64,000 nt of DNA from Pseudomonas putida (GCF_009883635.2 NZ_CP026115.2:2356001-2420000), one strand, 5' to 3'. Positions 17,386-28,150 are shown, counted from the first letter of the stretch. Program-made: numbers and translations. Notes: generated by a model not told the origin, from the sequence alone.

Positions 17386-17827
17386 GCAGGCTCCTTGCTT
17401 GCGCGCAAATGATTCTTGGAATGCGAGTGTCAGCGTAGTTCAGGGTTGGATAAACGGCACTGACTGGCGTCAGGTATGAGAGGGGGTTATGGCATCCAGG
17501 TGCTTGCCACAACAATTTCAGCGCCTGTGAGACCGAGCGCCGCCCGCGCGGCGCATCGCGAGCTGCGCTCGCTCCTACTTTTGTTTCGAGCCAATTATTC
17601 CTGCGGGATTTGCGCGCGAACGCCTTGGTGCATGGCTCGGTATGGCGTCGTACAAACAAGACGGCCGCGCGCGCCTGTTACAGACGTTACTGGCCAGAAA
17701 CAAACGTAGGAGCGAGCATAGCTCGCGATGCGCCGCGCGGGCGGCGTTCGGTCTCTCAGGCGCTGAAGATGTTGAGGCAGGCACCAGACACCCCACAGAG
17801 CCAAAGCCCTGCAGGGTGCCATCAAGA
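17386..17827. other. Intergenic region occupied by a MITE-like element
   Basis: This 442-bp gap lies between the RND operon start and the spuH stop. About 290 bp of it is an inverted-repeat element (listed separately). The 110 bases next to the RND operon should hold its promoter, but I see no strong -35/-10 pair. There is no credible gene. Confidence 0.6.
17499..17786. repeat. MITE-like element with about 89-bp terminal inverted repeats
   Basis: Arms 17499-17587 and 17697-17786 match as reverse complements with roughly ten mismatches. The best part is TTCAGCGCCTG-AGACCG-CGCCGCCCGCGCGGCGCATCGCGAGCT...GCTCGCTCCTAC. A unique centre of about 109 bases contains no ORF with coding character. The arm sequence differs from the REP core found elsewhere in the window. 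The non-autonomous mobile or REP-cluster nature is inferred. Confidence 0.7.
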
Positions 17828-18721
17828 TCAAGCCGAAGCGGCCACTTGAGTCGGGCGCTTGACCTGTGGCTGCGAGGCGTTGGCCGCCGCACCCTCTTCG
17901 ATCGCCTGCTGAATCGCCCTGCGGCGGTTTTCTTCGGCCCGGCGGCTGAAGAACCAGACGAAGAAGGTCACCAGCGAGACCGACAGCAGGATCAGGCTGG
18001 CCACGGCGTTGATTTCCGGCTTCACTCCCAGACGCACCGCCGAGAATACTTCCATCGGCAAGGTGGTCGAGCCAGGGCCGGATACGAAGCTGGCCAGCAC
18101 CAGGTCATCCAGCGACAGCGCAAACGACATCATGCCACCCGCCGCCAGCGATGGCGCGATCATCGGGATGGTGATCAGGAAGAACACCTTCCACGGCTTG
18201 GCACCCAGGTCCATCGCCGCTTCCTCGATCGACAGGTCCAGCTCACGCAGGCGCGCCGACACCACCACCGCCACATACGCCGCGCAGAACGTGGTGTGGG
18301 CGATCCAGATGGTGACGATGCCACGCTCCTGCGGCCAGCCGATCATCTGCGCCATGGCCACGAACAGCAGCAACAGCGACAGACCAGTGATCACCTCGGG
18401 CATGACCAGCGGTGCGGTGACCAGGCCGCCGAACAGCGTGCGGCCCTTGAAGCGGGTGACCCGGGTCAGCACGAAGGCCGCCAGGGTACCCAGCGCCACT
18501 GCAGCCACCGCCGTGTAGCAGGCGATTTCCAGCGAGCGCATCACCGAACCCATCAGCTGGGTGTTGTCGAGCAGGCCGACGTACCACTTCACCGACCAGC
18601 CACCCCACACCGTCACCAGCTTGGAGGCGTTGAACGAGTAGATGACCAGGATCAGCATCGGCAGGTAGATGAACAGCAAGCCGAGCACCAGCATCAGCTT
18701 GGAGAAACTGAAGCGTTTCAT
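17828..18721 (-). CDS. spuH: Polyamine ABC transporter permease SpuH (PotI-type)
   Basis: 297-aa inner-membrane permease with six helices. The EAA loop SIEEAAMDLGAKPWKVFFLITIP (about 165-187) contacts the ATPase, and FSKLMLVLGLLFIYLPMLILV is TM1. The C terminus is charged and Ala-rich. It overlaps spuG by 4 bases (ATGA). It is the last gene of the spermidine/putrescine importer. Confidence 0.94.
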   Translation of the reverse strand: MKRFSFSKLMLVLGLLFIYLPMLILVIYSFNASKLVTVWGGWSVKWYVGLLDNTQLMGSVMRSLEIACYTAVAAVALGTLAAFVLTRVTRFKGRTLFGGLVTAPLVMPEVITGLSLLLLFVAMAQMIGWPQERGIVTIWIAHTTFCAAYVAVVVSARLRELDLSIEEAAMDLGAKPWKVFFLITIPMIAPSLAAGGMMSFALSLDDLVLASFVSGPGSTTLPMEVFSAVRLGVKPEINAVASLILLSVSLVTFFVWFFSRRAEENRRRAIQQAIEEGAAANASQPQVKRPTQVAASA

Positions 18722-19638
18722 GCGCGGCCCTCCATCTCTTTGGCCTGGCTACGGTTGAACAGCAGGATCGGGACGATCAGGATCGCCAACATCACCACCG
18801 CCAGAGCGGATGCCACCGGCCAGTCACGGTTGTTGAAGAATTCCTGCCACAGCACTTTACCGATCATCAGGGTTTCCGGGCCGCCGAGCAGTTCAGGAAT
18901 CACGAACTCGCCCACCACCGGGATGAACACCAGCATGCAGCCGGCGATGATGCCGTTTTTCGACAGCGGCACAGTGATCTTCCAGAAGCTGTTGAAGGTG
19001 CTCGAACCCAGGTCAGAGGCAGCCTCCAGCAGGCTCTGGTCGTGCTTCACCAGGTTGGCGAACAGCGGCAGGATCATGAACGGCAGGTACGAATAGACCA
19101 CGCCGATATACACCGCCAGGTTGGTGTTGAGGATCTGCAGCGGCTGGTCGATCAACCCGGTCCACAGCAGGAAGCCGTTGAGCAGCCCGTTGTTGCTGAG
19201 GATGCCCATCCAGGCATAGACGCGGACCAGGATCGCGGTCCAGGTCGGCATCATGATCAGCAGCAGCAGGACCGTCTGGGTCTCCTTCTTGGCGTTGGCG
19301 ATGGCGTAGGCCATCGGGTAGCCGATCAGCAGGCATAGCAGGGTACTGAAGAAGGCCATCTTCAGCGAGCCCAGGTAGGCCGAGATGTACAGCTCATCCT
19401 CGGTCAACAGGCCATAGTTGGCCAGGTTGAGCACCAGCTGGATCTTGTCTTCGACGTAGCTGTAGATCTCGGTATACGGCGGGATCGCCACGTCGGCTTC
19501 GGCGAAGCTGATCTTCAACACGATGAAGAACGGCAGCATGAAGAACAGGAACAGCCAGATGAACGGCACGCCGATCACCAGGTGCCGCCCCTCCGGGATG
19601 AGGCGCTGGAAGGCTCGCTTGAGCTTGCGCACTTTCAT
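18718..19638 (-). CDS. spuG: Polyamine ABC transporter permease SpuG (PotH-type)
   Basis: 306-aa permease. The start is ATG 19638, which overlaps the spuF stop (ATGA), rather than the longer frame. Six helices; the EAA-type loop LLEAASDLGSSTFNSFWKITVP lies about residues 205-226. N-terminal basic residues precede TM1 (IGVPFIWLFLFFMLPFFIV). It forms the membrane channel with SpuH. Confidence 0.94.
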   Translation of the reverse strand: MKVRKLKRAFQRLIPEGRHLVIGVPFIWLFLFFMLPFFIVLKISFAEADVAIPPYTEIYSYVEDKIQLVLNLANYGLLTEDELYISAYLGSLKMAFFSTLLCLLIGYPMAYAIANAKKETQTVLLLLIMMPTWTAILVRVYAWMGILSNNGLLNGFLLWTGLIDQPLQILNTNLAVYIGVVYSYLPFMILPLFANLVKHDQSLLEAASDLGSSTFNSFWKITVPLSKNGIIAGCMLVFIPVVGEFVIPELLGGPETLMIGKVLWQEFFNNRDWPVASALAVVMLAILIVPILLFNRSQAKEMEGRA

Positions 19639-20777
19639 GACCGCAGTACCACACCGCTGTCGTCTTCCCACCACACATACACTTCATCGCCCCATGTCGG
19701 GCGTGTGCCCTGGCGCTCGGCGTTGGCGACGAACGACTGAACGATCTTGCCGCTCGGCAGCTCGACGTAGAACACCGAGTGGCCGCCCAGGTAGGCGATG
19801 TCGTGGACCTTGCCGCGCGACCAGTTGTGCTCGCAAGTCGGTTGCTGGGAGGTGACCAGCATTTTTTCCGGGCGCAGGGCGTAGGTGATGTGCTTGTCTT
19901 CCACCGACGTGGTGATGCCGTGGCCAACGTAGATCTTGCGCTCAAGCTCCGGGCTGGCAATGATCGCGTGGCCTTCGGCGTCGTCGACGACCTCACCTTC
20001 GAACAGGTTGACGTTGCCGATGAATTCGCACACCAGGCGGCTGGTCGGGGTCTCGTAGATATCCACCGGCGAGCCGATCTGGGCGATCCAGCCCAGGTGC
20101 ATGATGGCGATGCGCTGGGCCATGGTCATGGCCTCTTCCTGGTCGTGGGTCACCATCACGCAGGTCACGCCTACTCGCTCGATGATTTCCACCAGTTCCA
20201 GCTGCATCTGCGAACGCAGTTTCTTGTCCAGCGCGCCCATCGGCTCATCGAGCAGCAGCAGCTTGGGGCGCTTGGCCAGGGAACGGGCCAGGGCCACCCG
20301 CTGGCGCTGGCCACCGGAGAGCTGGTGCGGCTTGCGCTTGGCGTACTGGGTCATGTGTACCAGCTTGAGCATCTCGGCCACGCGGGCGTCGATCTCGGCC
20401 TTGGGCATCTTGTCCTGCTGCAGGCCGAAGGCGATGTTCTGCGCCACGGTCATGTGCGGGAACAACGCGTAGGACTGGAACATCATGTTGATCGGCCGCT
20501 CGTACGGCGGCATGTCGGTGATGTCGACGCCATCGAGGAAGATCCGCCCTTCAGTCGGGCGCTCGAAGCCGGCCAGCATACGCAGCAAGGTCGATTTGCC
20601 GGAACCGGAGCCACCGAGCAAGGCGAAGATCTCGCCTTTGCGGATTTCCAGGGACACATCTTCCACGGCGACCGTTTCGTCGAACTTTTTTGTAACCCGG
20701 TCGATCTTGACCAGCACCTGCTTGGGTTGCTGGCCACCCTCGAGGGCTTTTTTATAGGCACCGGAGGCAACTGCCAT
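19635..20777 (-). CDS. spuF: Polyamine ABC transporter ATP-binding protein SpuF (PotG-type)
   Basis: 380-aa ATPase. ATG 20777 is chosen because GGGAG lies 9 bases upstream and MAVASGAYKKALEG is a family-like start. Walker A GGSGSGKST, signature [15 protein letters not shown], Walker B LLLLDEPMGALD, H-loop VTHDQEEA. The C-terminal TOBE_2 domain (about 300-380) includes ALRPEKMLVTSQQ. It energises import of polyamines delivered by SpuD/SpuE. Confidence 0.95.
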   Translation of the reverse strand: MAVASGAYKKALEGGQQPKQVLVKIDRVTKKFDETVAVEDVSLEIRKGEIFALLGGSGSGKSTLLRMLAGFERPTEGRIFLDGVDITDMPPYERPINMMFQSYALFPHMTVAQNIAFGLQQDKMPKAEIDARVAEMLKLVHMTQYAKRKPHQLSGGQRQRVALARSLAKRPKLLLLDEPMGALDKKLRSQMQLELVEIIERVGVTCVMVTHDQEEAMTMAQRIAIMHLGWIAQIGSPVDIYETPTSRLVCEFIGNVNLFEGEVVDDAEGHAIIASPELERKIYVGHGITTSVEDKHITYALRPEKMLVTSQQPTCEHNWSRGKVHDIAYLGGHSVFYVELPSGKIVQSFVANAERQGTRPTWGDEVYVWWEDDSGVVLRS

Positions 20778-20847
20778 GAGTGAAACTCCCAACAAGATTT
20801 TTGTGCCCGCGCGGCCTGTGTCCAGGTACCGCAGCGGGTCTGGATAA

Positions 20848-21981
<1,134 letters not shown>

Positions 21982-22073
21982 TTATTGGGTACAAGCGCTG
22001 CCGCGCACACAAAACCGGCGCGCAACTTACCTGCGCAGCTTCGATGCCGCAATGAACAATTGCCATTCACTGG

Positions 22074-22101
22074 CTCTGGGCCGGAAAACCCCGGCCCAGA
22101 G
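22074..22101 (-). terminator. Hairpin after spuD (attenuator or mRNA stabiliser)
   Basis: Perfect 11-bp stem CTCTGGGCCGG / CCGGCCCAGAG with a 6-base loop, 14 bases beyond the spuD stop and within the spu operon. There is no T-tract after it on the minus strand, so partial termination or 3'-end protection fits better than full termination. Confidence 0.6.
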
Positions 22102-22115
22102 GTCACGCATCGGGG

Positions 22116-23213
22116 TTATTTGCCCGATTTGATCTTGGTCCAGCTACGGGTGATGTCACGCTGGACCTTGGCATCCGGTGCGGCGATGGCATACAGCTGT
22201 TTCTTCACGTCAGCTGGTGGATAGATGCTCGGGTCGCTGGTGATGGCCTTGTCGACCAACGGAGTAGCGGCCTCGTTGCCGTTCGGGAAGCGTACGGCAT
22301 TGGTGATCTCGGCCATGACTTCCGGCTGCAGCAGGAAGTTCATGAACTGGTAGGCGGCATCTTTATGCTCGGCATCTTTCGGGATGGCGACCATGTCGTA
22401 GAAGGTACCGGCACCTTCTTTCGGAATGATGTAGTCCACTTTCACCTTGTCGCCAGCTTCGTGGGCGCGAGCCTTGGCCTGCTCGACGTCACCCGAGTAA
22501 CCGACGGCCACGCAGATGTTGCCGTTGGCCAGGTCGCCAATGTACTTGGACGAGTGGAAGTAGGTGATCGAAGGACGGACCTTGAGGAACAGATCCTCGG
22601 CGGCCTTCAGGTCTTCCTTGCTGGTGCTGTTGGTCGGCTTGCCCAGGTAGTGCAGCGCGGCCGGGAGCATTTCGGTTGGGGCATCCAGGAAGCTCACGCC
22701 GCAGCTCTTGAGCTTGGCGATGTTCTCAGGCTTGAACACCACGTCCCACGAGTCGATCTTGTCCACGCCCAGCGCGGCCTTGACCTTCTCCGGGTTGTAG
22801 CCGATGCCGATCGAGCCCCACATGTACGGGAAGGCGTGCTTGTTGTCCTTGTCGCTGGCGTCGCCAACGGCCTTGAGCAGGTCCTTGTCGAGGTTGTTCC
22901 AGTTGGTCAGCTTGGAGCGGTCCAGCTCCTCGTAGACGCCGGCCTTGATCTGCTTGGCCAGGAAGTTGTTCGACGGTACGACGATGTCGTAGCCCGACTT
23001 GCCGGCCAGCAGCTTGGCTTCGAGGGTTTCGTTGCTGTCGAAGACGTCGTACTTGACCTTGATACCGGTCTGCTTCTCGAACTTGGCGATGGTGTCCGGA
23101 GCGATGTAGTCCGACCAGTTGTACACGTTCAACACTTTGTCTTCAGCCTGAACAGCGGAGGCCATGGCACCCATCAGGGCGGCGGCCAGCAACGTTTTGC
23201 CCATTTTATTCAT
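22116..23213 (-). CDS. spuD: Polyamine-binding periplasmic protein SpuD
   Basis: 365-aa PotF-family binding protein with a signal peptide ending [10 protein letters not shown]. Binding-site landmarks are [12 protein letters not shown], the [20 protein letters not shown] block and [20 protein letters not shown]. It is the first of two tandem paralogues. In P. aeruginosa SpuD binds putrescine and SpuE spermidine, so this copy is probably the putrescine receptor. A hairpin-containing gap separates it from spuC upstream. Confidence 0.94.
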   Translation of the reverse strand: MNKMGKTLLAAALMGAMASAVQAEDKVLNVYNWSDYIAPDTIAKFEKQTGIKVKYDVFDSNETLEAKLLAGKSGYDIVVPSNNFLAKQIKAGVYEELDRSKLTNWNNLDKDLLKAVGDASDKDNKHAFPYMWGSIGIGYNPEKVKAALGVDKIDSWDVVFKPENIAKLKSCGVSFLDAPTEMLPAALHYLGKPTNSTSKEDLKAAEDLFLKVRPSITYFHSSKYIGDLANGNICVAVGYSGDVEQAKARAHEAGDKVKVDYIIPKEGAGTFYDMVAIPKDAEHKDAAYQFMNFLLQPEVMAEITNAVRFPNGNEAATPLVDKAITSDPSIYPPADVKKQLYAIAAPDAKVQRDITRSWTKIKSGK

Positions 23214-23309
23214 GCGTAATGCTCCAGAATTTTTATGTTAGCAACTGTCCAGCAGCCAGAACCCACGGTGCAGAGCGCGCGGCGACTGAAACAACCGCTA
23301 GTCTGGCAA

Positions 23310-23349
23310 GTTACAAGGCTCTGTTTCAAGGAAAGCAGGGCCTTGTAAC
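23310..23349 (-). promoter_or_regulatory. Hairpin in the spuC-spuD intergenic region
   Basis: Arms GTTACAAGGCTCTG and CAGGGCCTTGTAAC (14 bp, one mismatch) around a 12-base loop, roughly midway between the spuC stop and the spuD start. It could be an operator, attenuator or processing site. It has no T-tract. Confidence 0.5.
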
Positions 23350-23382
23350 GACTTAATGTCACATCGCTAGCCTAGCAGGTGC

Positions 23383-24744
23383 TCACTTGATCGCTTCGAG
23401 GGTCAGATCCAGGCATTTGCGCGCCTTTTCCACCAGTTCATCCACCTCGGCATGGCTAATCACCAGCGGCGGCGCGATGATCATCGTGTCGCCGACCGCA
23501 CGCATGATCAGGCCGTTCTCGAAGCAGAAGTTGCGGCACACCATGCCGACACCTTTGCCCTCGTAACGGCTGCGGGTCGCCTTGTCCTTGACCAGCTCGA
23601 TGGCACCGAGCATGCCCAGGCCGCGCACCTCGCCCACCAGCGGGTGGTCCTGCAGCTCGCGCAGACGTTTCTGCAAGTAGGGTGCCACTTCCGTGCGCGC
23701 CTTCTCGACGATCTTCTCGTCACGCAGGATGCGCAGGTTTTCCAAGCCCACTGCGGCCGCTACCGGGTGGCCGGAATAGGTGAAGCCGTGGTTGAAATCA
23801 CCGCCCTCGCTGAGCACCTTGGCCACCTTGTCACGCACGATCACACCGCCCATGGGGATGTAACCGGAAGTGAGGCCCTTGGCGATGGTCATCAGGTCGG
23901 GCTTGAGGTCGTAGTAGTCGGAGCCGAACCACTCGCCAGTGCGGCCGAAGCCACAGATCACTTCGTCGGCGACGAACAGGATGTCGTACTTGGCCAGGAT
24001 CTCCTTGATCTTCGGCCAGTAAGTTTCCGGCGGAATGATCACCCCACCGGCGCCCTGGATCGGCTCGGCGATGAAGGCAGCGACGTTGTCTTCGCCGACT
24101 TCCTGAATCTTCTTCTCCAGCTGCTCGGCAGCCCAGACGCCGAACTCGTCCGGGCTCATGTCACCGCCTTCGCCGAACCAGTACGGCTGCGGAATATGCA
24201 CGATGCCCGGGATCGGCAGGCCACCCTGCTCGTGCATGCCGCTCATGCCACCCAGGCAAGCACCGGCGAAGGTTGAACCGTGGTAGCCGTTGATGCGGCC
24301 GATCATGGTCTGCTTGTGCGGCTTGCCCTTCAGCGCCCAGTAGTGGCGGACCATGCGCAGCACGGTGTCGTTGCCTTCGGAGCCGGAGCCGGTGAAGAAC
24401 ACATGGGTCATGCCTTCCGGCGCAACGTCGGTGATCGCCTTGGCCAGCTCCAGGGCTGGCGGGTGAGCGGTCTGGAAGAACAGGTTGTAGTACGGCAGCT
24501 CGCGCATCTGCTTTTCTGCCGCCTGCACCAGTTCTTCACGGCCATAGCCGACCGCCACGCACCACAGGCCGGCCATGCCGTCGAGGATCTTGTTCCCCTC
24601 GCTGTCCCACAAATGCACACCCTGCGCCTTGGTGATGATGCGCGGCCCCTTCTCCTTCAACTGCTTGTAGTCAGAGAAGGGTGCAAGGTGGTGCTCGCCG
24701 CTCAGGGTTTGCCATTCACGGGTTTGCGGGTTGTTGACGCTCAT
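23383..24744 (-). CDS. spuC: Putrescine-pyruvate aminotransferase SpuC
   Basis: 453-aa class-III PLP aminotransferase that converts putrescine (with pyruvate) to 4-aminobutyraldehyde. The second ATG (24744) is used because GGAGAGG lies directly before it, inside the longer frame. The PLP site is visible as VADEVICGFGRTG (Asp) and the Schiff-base Lys in LMTIAKGLTSGYIPMGG; FTGSGSEGNDT binds phosphate. Full length for the family. It follows spuB by 46 bp and belongs to the polyamine catabolic part of the cluster. Confidence 0.94.
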   Translation of the reverse strand: MSVNNPQTREWQTLSGEHHLAPFSDYKQLKEKGPRIITKAQGVHLWDSEGNKILDGMAGLWCVAVGYGREELVQAAEKQMRELPYYNLFFQTAHPPALELAKAITDVAPEGMTHVFFTGSGSEGNDTVLRMVRHYWALKGKPHKQTMIGRINGYHGSTFAGACLGGMSGMHEQGGLPIPGIVHIPQPYWFGEGGDMSPDEFGVWAAEQLEKKIQEVGEDNVAAFIAEPIQGAGGVIIPPETYWPKIKEILAKYDILFVADEVICGFGRTGEWFGSDYYDLKPDLMTIAKGLTSGYIPMGGVIVRDKVAKVLSEGGDFNHGFTYSGHPVAAAVGLENLRILRDEKIVEKARTEVAPYLQKRLRELQDHPLVGEVRGLGMLGAIELVKDKATRSRYEGKGVGMVCRNFCFENGLIMRAVGDTMIIAPPLVISHAEVDELVEKARKCLDLTLEAIK

Positions 24745-24790
24745 GTGCCTCTCCATTTTCCGGCGGCCGCACCAGCGGCCTCAGGGTTGA

Positions 24791-26149
24791 TCAGACAGCG
24801 AATAGCAGGAATTCACGCTCCCACGAGCTGATGACGCGCTTGAAGTTCTCGTGCTCGGCGCGTTTGGTCGCGACGTAGCCGGTGATGAACTTCTTGCCCA
24901 GGTACTGCACCAGCGCACGGCTGTTTTCCATGCGCTCGAGGGCGTCCTCGATGGTCAGCGGCAGGCGCAGGTTGCGGCGCTCGTAGCCACGCCCCTGAAC
25001 CGGCGCGCTGGCGTCGATACCCTCGACCATGCCGATATAGCCGCACAGCAGGCTGGCGGCGATGGCCAGGTAAGGGTTGGCATCGGCACCCGGCAGGCGG
25101 TTCTCGACGCGACGGTTCTGCGGGCCGGCATCCGGTACACGCAGGCCGACGGTGCGGTTCTCCTCGCCCCACTCGACGTTCACCGGCGCCGAGGTGTCGG
25201 GCAGGAAGCGGCGGAACGAGTTGACGTTGGGGGCGAACAGCGGCAGCGCTTCGGGGATGAACTTCTGCAGGCCACCGATGTGGTGCAGGAACAGCTCGCT
25301 CATGCTGCCGTCTTCATTGCTGAAGATGTTCTTGCCGGTGGCCACATCGACCACGCTCTGGTGCAGGTGCATGGCGCTGCCCGGCTCACCGGTCATCGGC
25401 TTGGCCATGAAGGTGGCAGCCACGTTGTGCTTGAGCGCGGCCTCACGCATGGTGCGCTTGAACACCAGGATCTGGTCGGCCAGGTGCAGGGCGTCGCCGT
25501 GACGGAAGTTGATTTCCATCTGCGCCGTGCCGTCTTCGTGGATCAGCGTGTCGAGGTCCAGGCGCTGCAGTTCGCACCAGTCGTAGACGTCTTCGAACAA
25601 AGGGTCGAATTCGTTGGCGGCTTCGATCGAGAACGACTGGCGGCCGGTTTCCGGGCGGCCAGAGCGACCGACCGGCGGCTGCAGCGGGAAGTCAGGGTCT
25701 TCGCTGCGCTTGGTCAGGTAGAACTCCATCTCCGGCGCGACGATCGGCTGCCAGCCCTTGTCGGCGTAGAGCTTGAGGACTTTCTTCAGCACGTTGCGCG
25801 GCGACAGCTCGACCGGGTTGCCCTTCTTGTCGTAGGTGTCGTGGATCACCTGGGCGGTCGGCTCGATGGCCCACGGCACGAGGAACACTGCGTCCTGGTC
25901 GGGGCGGCAAATCATGTCGATGTCGGCCGGGTCGAGCAGGTCGTAATAGATGTCATCGTCGACATAGTCGCCGGTCACGGTCTGCAGCAGCACGCTCTCG
26001 GGCAGGCGCATGCCTTTTTCGGCGATGAATTTGTTGGTCGGCGAGATCTTGCCGCGGGTGATGCCGGTCAGATCGCTGATCAGGCATTCGACTTCGGTGA
26101 TCTTGTGCTCTTTCAACCAATCGGTGAGCTGGTCGAGGTTGTTACTCAT
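24791..26149 (-). CDS. spuB: Glutamate-putrescine ligase SpuB (glutamine synthetase family)
   Basis: 452-aa type-I glutamine synthetase-like enzyme that gamma-glutamylates polyamines with ATP. Metal and ATP motifs: APEMEFYLTKR (Glu pair), MEINFRHGDAL, GSAMHLHQSV, NRTVGLRVP and ENRLPGADANPY. It lacks the adenylylation Tyr loop of true GlnA. ATG 26149 is preceded by GAGG inside a small TACCTC-CT-GAGGTA palindrome. It is the first gene of the leftward operon and diverges from spuI. Confidence 0.93.
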   Translation of the reverse strand: MSNNLDQLTDWLKEHKITEVECLISDLTGITRGKISPTNKFIAEKGMRLPESVLLQTVTGDYVDDDIYYDLLDPADIDMICRPDQDAVFLVPWAIEPTAQVIHDTYDKKGNPVELSPRNVLKKVLKLYADKGWQPIVAPEMEFYLTKRSEDPDFPLQPPVGRSGRPETGRQSFSIEAANEFDPLFEDVYDWCELQRLDLDTLIHEDGTAQMEINFRHGDALHLADQILVFKRTMREAALKHNVAATFMAKPMTGEPGSAMHLHQSVVDVATGKNIFSNEDGSMSELFLHHIGGLQKFIPEALPLFAPNVNSFRRFLPDTSAPVNVEWGEENRTVGLRVPDAGPQNRRVENRLPGADANPYLAIAASLLCGYIGMVEGIDASAPVQGRGYERRNLRLPLTIEDALERMENSRALVQYLGKKFITGYVATKRAEHENFKRVISSWEREFLLFAV

Positions 26150-26723
26150 AAATACCTCAGGAGGTAAGGTGGTCCGCGCCCTGATTCTGGATGGAGTAGA
26201 TTGCTAAAGCAAAAACCCACGCGCAGGCGCACTGTGGATACACTGAAAATAAGCGTGTCCGTAGTGGGATCAAAGGGCAGGAATACGAGAAGAGCAACGA
26301 AAAAGCGTTACGGGGTGTGGTCCAGATGCGCAAAGCGTCAATTATTGCGGCCATGCAGGCCACAGCTCGACTGATGCGTTCGGGAACGGCAGGGATACCC
26401 GACTGCACTGCGCAGGCAGCGCGTTCAGGTCGCGACAAGCGGACCATGTGACCCTCGTATTATTGTGTTCTGGGTTGAGTCCGAGCTTAGCCTTGTTAAA
26501 TTTTTTACACAACACCTCCGTAAAAAATAAAACACGGCGTGTCGGAGATAGCCCTTTGCTGGGGAAATAGCGGATAATGGCACGCCCCGATATGCAGCAA
26601 ATCTGCCGTCGATGTGCCATTTCGAGGCATCATGGGGTTGGCTTGACATCAGTTTGTCTTTTCGATTGACTGGTCCTGCAAGCCCCCCTTGATTGATATT
26701 TTTAACAACAAAGGTGTTGCATC
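26150..26723. other. Divergent spuB/spuI control region
   Basis: This 574-bp stretch lies between divergent glutamine-synthetase-like genes and must contain both promoters. Visible items are a TTGCT-AA-AGCAA palindrome (26201-26212), an AT-rich tract near 26495-26535, and TTGACA near 26643 without a convincing -10 at 16-18 bases. Short frames are present but lack ribosome-binding sites. Where P. aeruginosa keeps spuA in this region, no class-I amidotransferase gene is found. Confidence 0.6.
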
Positions 26724-28100
26724 ATGTCGGTACCCCCGCGTGCCGTTCAGCTTAACGAAGCGAACGCGTTCCTTAAGGAACATCCTGAGGTTCTCTACGT
26801 TGACCTTCTGATTGCAGATATGAATGGTGTGGTGCGTGGCAAGCGCATTGAGCGCACCAGCCTCCACAAGGTTTACGAGAAAGGCATCAACCTGCCTGCC
26901 TCCCTCTTCGCCCTGGACATCAACGGTTCCACCGTCGAAAGCACCGGGCTGGGCCTGGACATCGGCGATGCTGACCGCATCTGCTACCCGATCCCCGGCA
27001 CCCTCTCCAACGAACCCTGGCAGAAGCGCCCGACCGCGCAGCTGCTGATGACCATGCACGAACTCGAAGGCGAGCCATTCTTCGCCGACCCGCGCGAAGT
27101 GCTGCGTCAGGTGGTGAGCAAGTTCACCGATATGGGCCTGACCATCTGCGCCGCGTTCGAGCTGGAGTTCTATCTGATCGACCAGGAGAACGTGAACGGC
27201 CGCCCACAGCCGCCACGCTCGCCAATTTCGGGCAAGCGCCCACAGTCGACCCAGGTGTACCTGATCGACGATCTTGACGAATATGCCGACTGCCTGCAGG
27301 ACATCCTGGAAGGCGCGAAAGAACAAGGCATCCCGGCCGACGCCATCGTCAAGGAAAGCGCCCCGGCGCAGTTCGAAGTCAACCTGCACCACGTTGCCGA
27401 CCCGCTCAAGGCCTGTGACTACGCGGTACTGCTCAAGCGGTTGATCAAGAACATCGCCTACGACCATGAAATGGACACCACCTTCATGGCCAAGCCCTAC
27501 CCGGGCCAGGCTGGCAACGGCCTGCATGTACACATTTCCGTGCTGGACAAAGATGGCAACAACATCTTCACCAGCGAGGATCCCGAGCAGAACGCCGCGC
27601 TACGTAATGCGATCGGCGGTGTGCTCGAGACCCTGCCCGCGTCCATGGCTTTCCTCTGCCCGAACGTCAACTCGTACCGCCGCTTCGGTGCACAGTTCTA
27701 CGTGCCGAACGCACCGAGCTGGGGCCTGGACAACCGCACCGTGGCCCTGCGCGTGCCGACCGGCTCGCCGGACGCCGTACGCATCGAGCACCGCGTGGCC
27801 GGTGCCGACGCCAACCCGTACCTGATGATGGCTGCCGTACTGGCCGGCGTGCACCATGGCCTGACCAACAAGGTCGAGCCGGGTGAGCCGATCGAAGGCA
27901 ACTCGTACGAGCAGCTGGAGCAGAGCCTGCCGAACAACCTGCGCGATGCCCTGCGCGAGCTGGACGACAGCGAGATCCTGAACAAGTACATCGATCCGAA
28001 GTACATCGACATCTTCGTCGCGTGCAAGGAGAGCGAGCTGGAGGAGTTTGAGCATTCGATCTCCGACCTCGAGTACAACTGGTATCTGCATACCGTGTAA
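26724..28100 (+). CDS. spuI: Glutamate-polyamine ligase SpuI (glutamine synthetase family)
   Basis: 458-aa glutamine synthetase-like enzyme, paralogous to SpuB. Catalytic motifs: FELEFYLID, FEVNLHHVADP, GNGLHVHISV, NRTVALRVPTG and EHRVAGADANPY. AAAGGTG lies 8 bases before ATG 26724. It is transcribed away from the spu operon and ends at a strong terminator. The gamma-glutamylation pathway in Pseudomonas uses several such ligases with differing polyamine preferences; which substrate this one takes is not readable from sequence. Confidence 0.93.
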   Translation: MSVPPRAVQLNEANAFLKEHPEVLYVDLLIADMNGVVRGKRIERTSLHKVYEKGINLPASLFALDINGSTVESTGLGLDIGDADRICYPIPGTLSNEPWQKRPTAQLLMTMHELEGEPFFADPREVLRQVVSKFTDMGLTICAAFELEFYLIDQENVNGRPQPPRSPISGKRPQSTQVYLIDDLDEYADCLQDILEGAKEQGIPADAIVKESAPAQFEVNLHHVADPLKACDYAVLLKRLIKNIAYDHEMDTTFMAKPYPGQAGNGLHVHISVLDKDGNNIFTSEDPEQNAALRNAIGGVLETLPASMAFLCPNVNSYRRFGAQFYVPNAPSWGLDNRTVALRVPTGSPDAVRIEHRVAGADANPYLMMAAVLAGVHHGLTNKVEPGEPIEGNSYEQLEQSLPNNLRDALRELDDSEILNKYIDPKYIDIFVACKESELEEFEHSISDLEYNWYLHTV

Positions 28101-28102
28101 GC

Positions 28103-28132
28103 AAAAACGCCGCCCTCAGGGGCGGCGTTTTT
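28103..28132 (+). terminator. Terminator of spuI
   Basis: Stem AACGCCGCCC / GGGCGGCGTT with a short loop, flanked by A-tract and TTTTTC. It starts 3 bases after the spuI stop. Confidence 0.9.
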
Positions 28133-28150
28133 CATTCCGGACCGCGTCGC

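Noticed and set aside
17642..19096. 484-codon + frame starting inside the MITE-like element and running opposite spuH/spuG
   Set aside because: It is the antisense of two permease genes joined by chance to the repeat; it has no coding features.
26575..26605. Sigma-54 promoter before spuI (TGGCAC...TGC)
   Set aside because: The GG and GC elements are 13 rather than 10 bases apart, so the spacing is wrong.
26342..26649. Short frames in the spuB/spuI intergenic region as genes
   Set aside because: No ribosome-binding site, no recognisable family and no codon bias typical of this genome.
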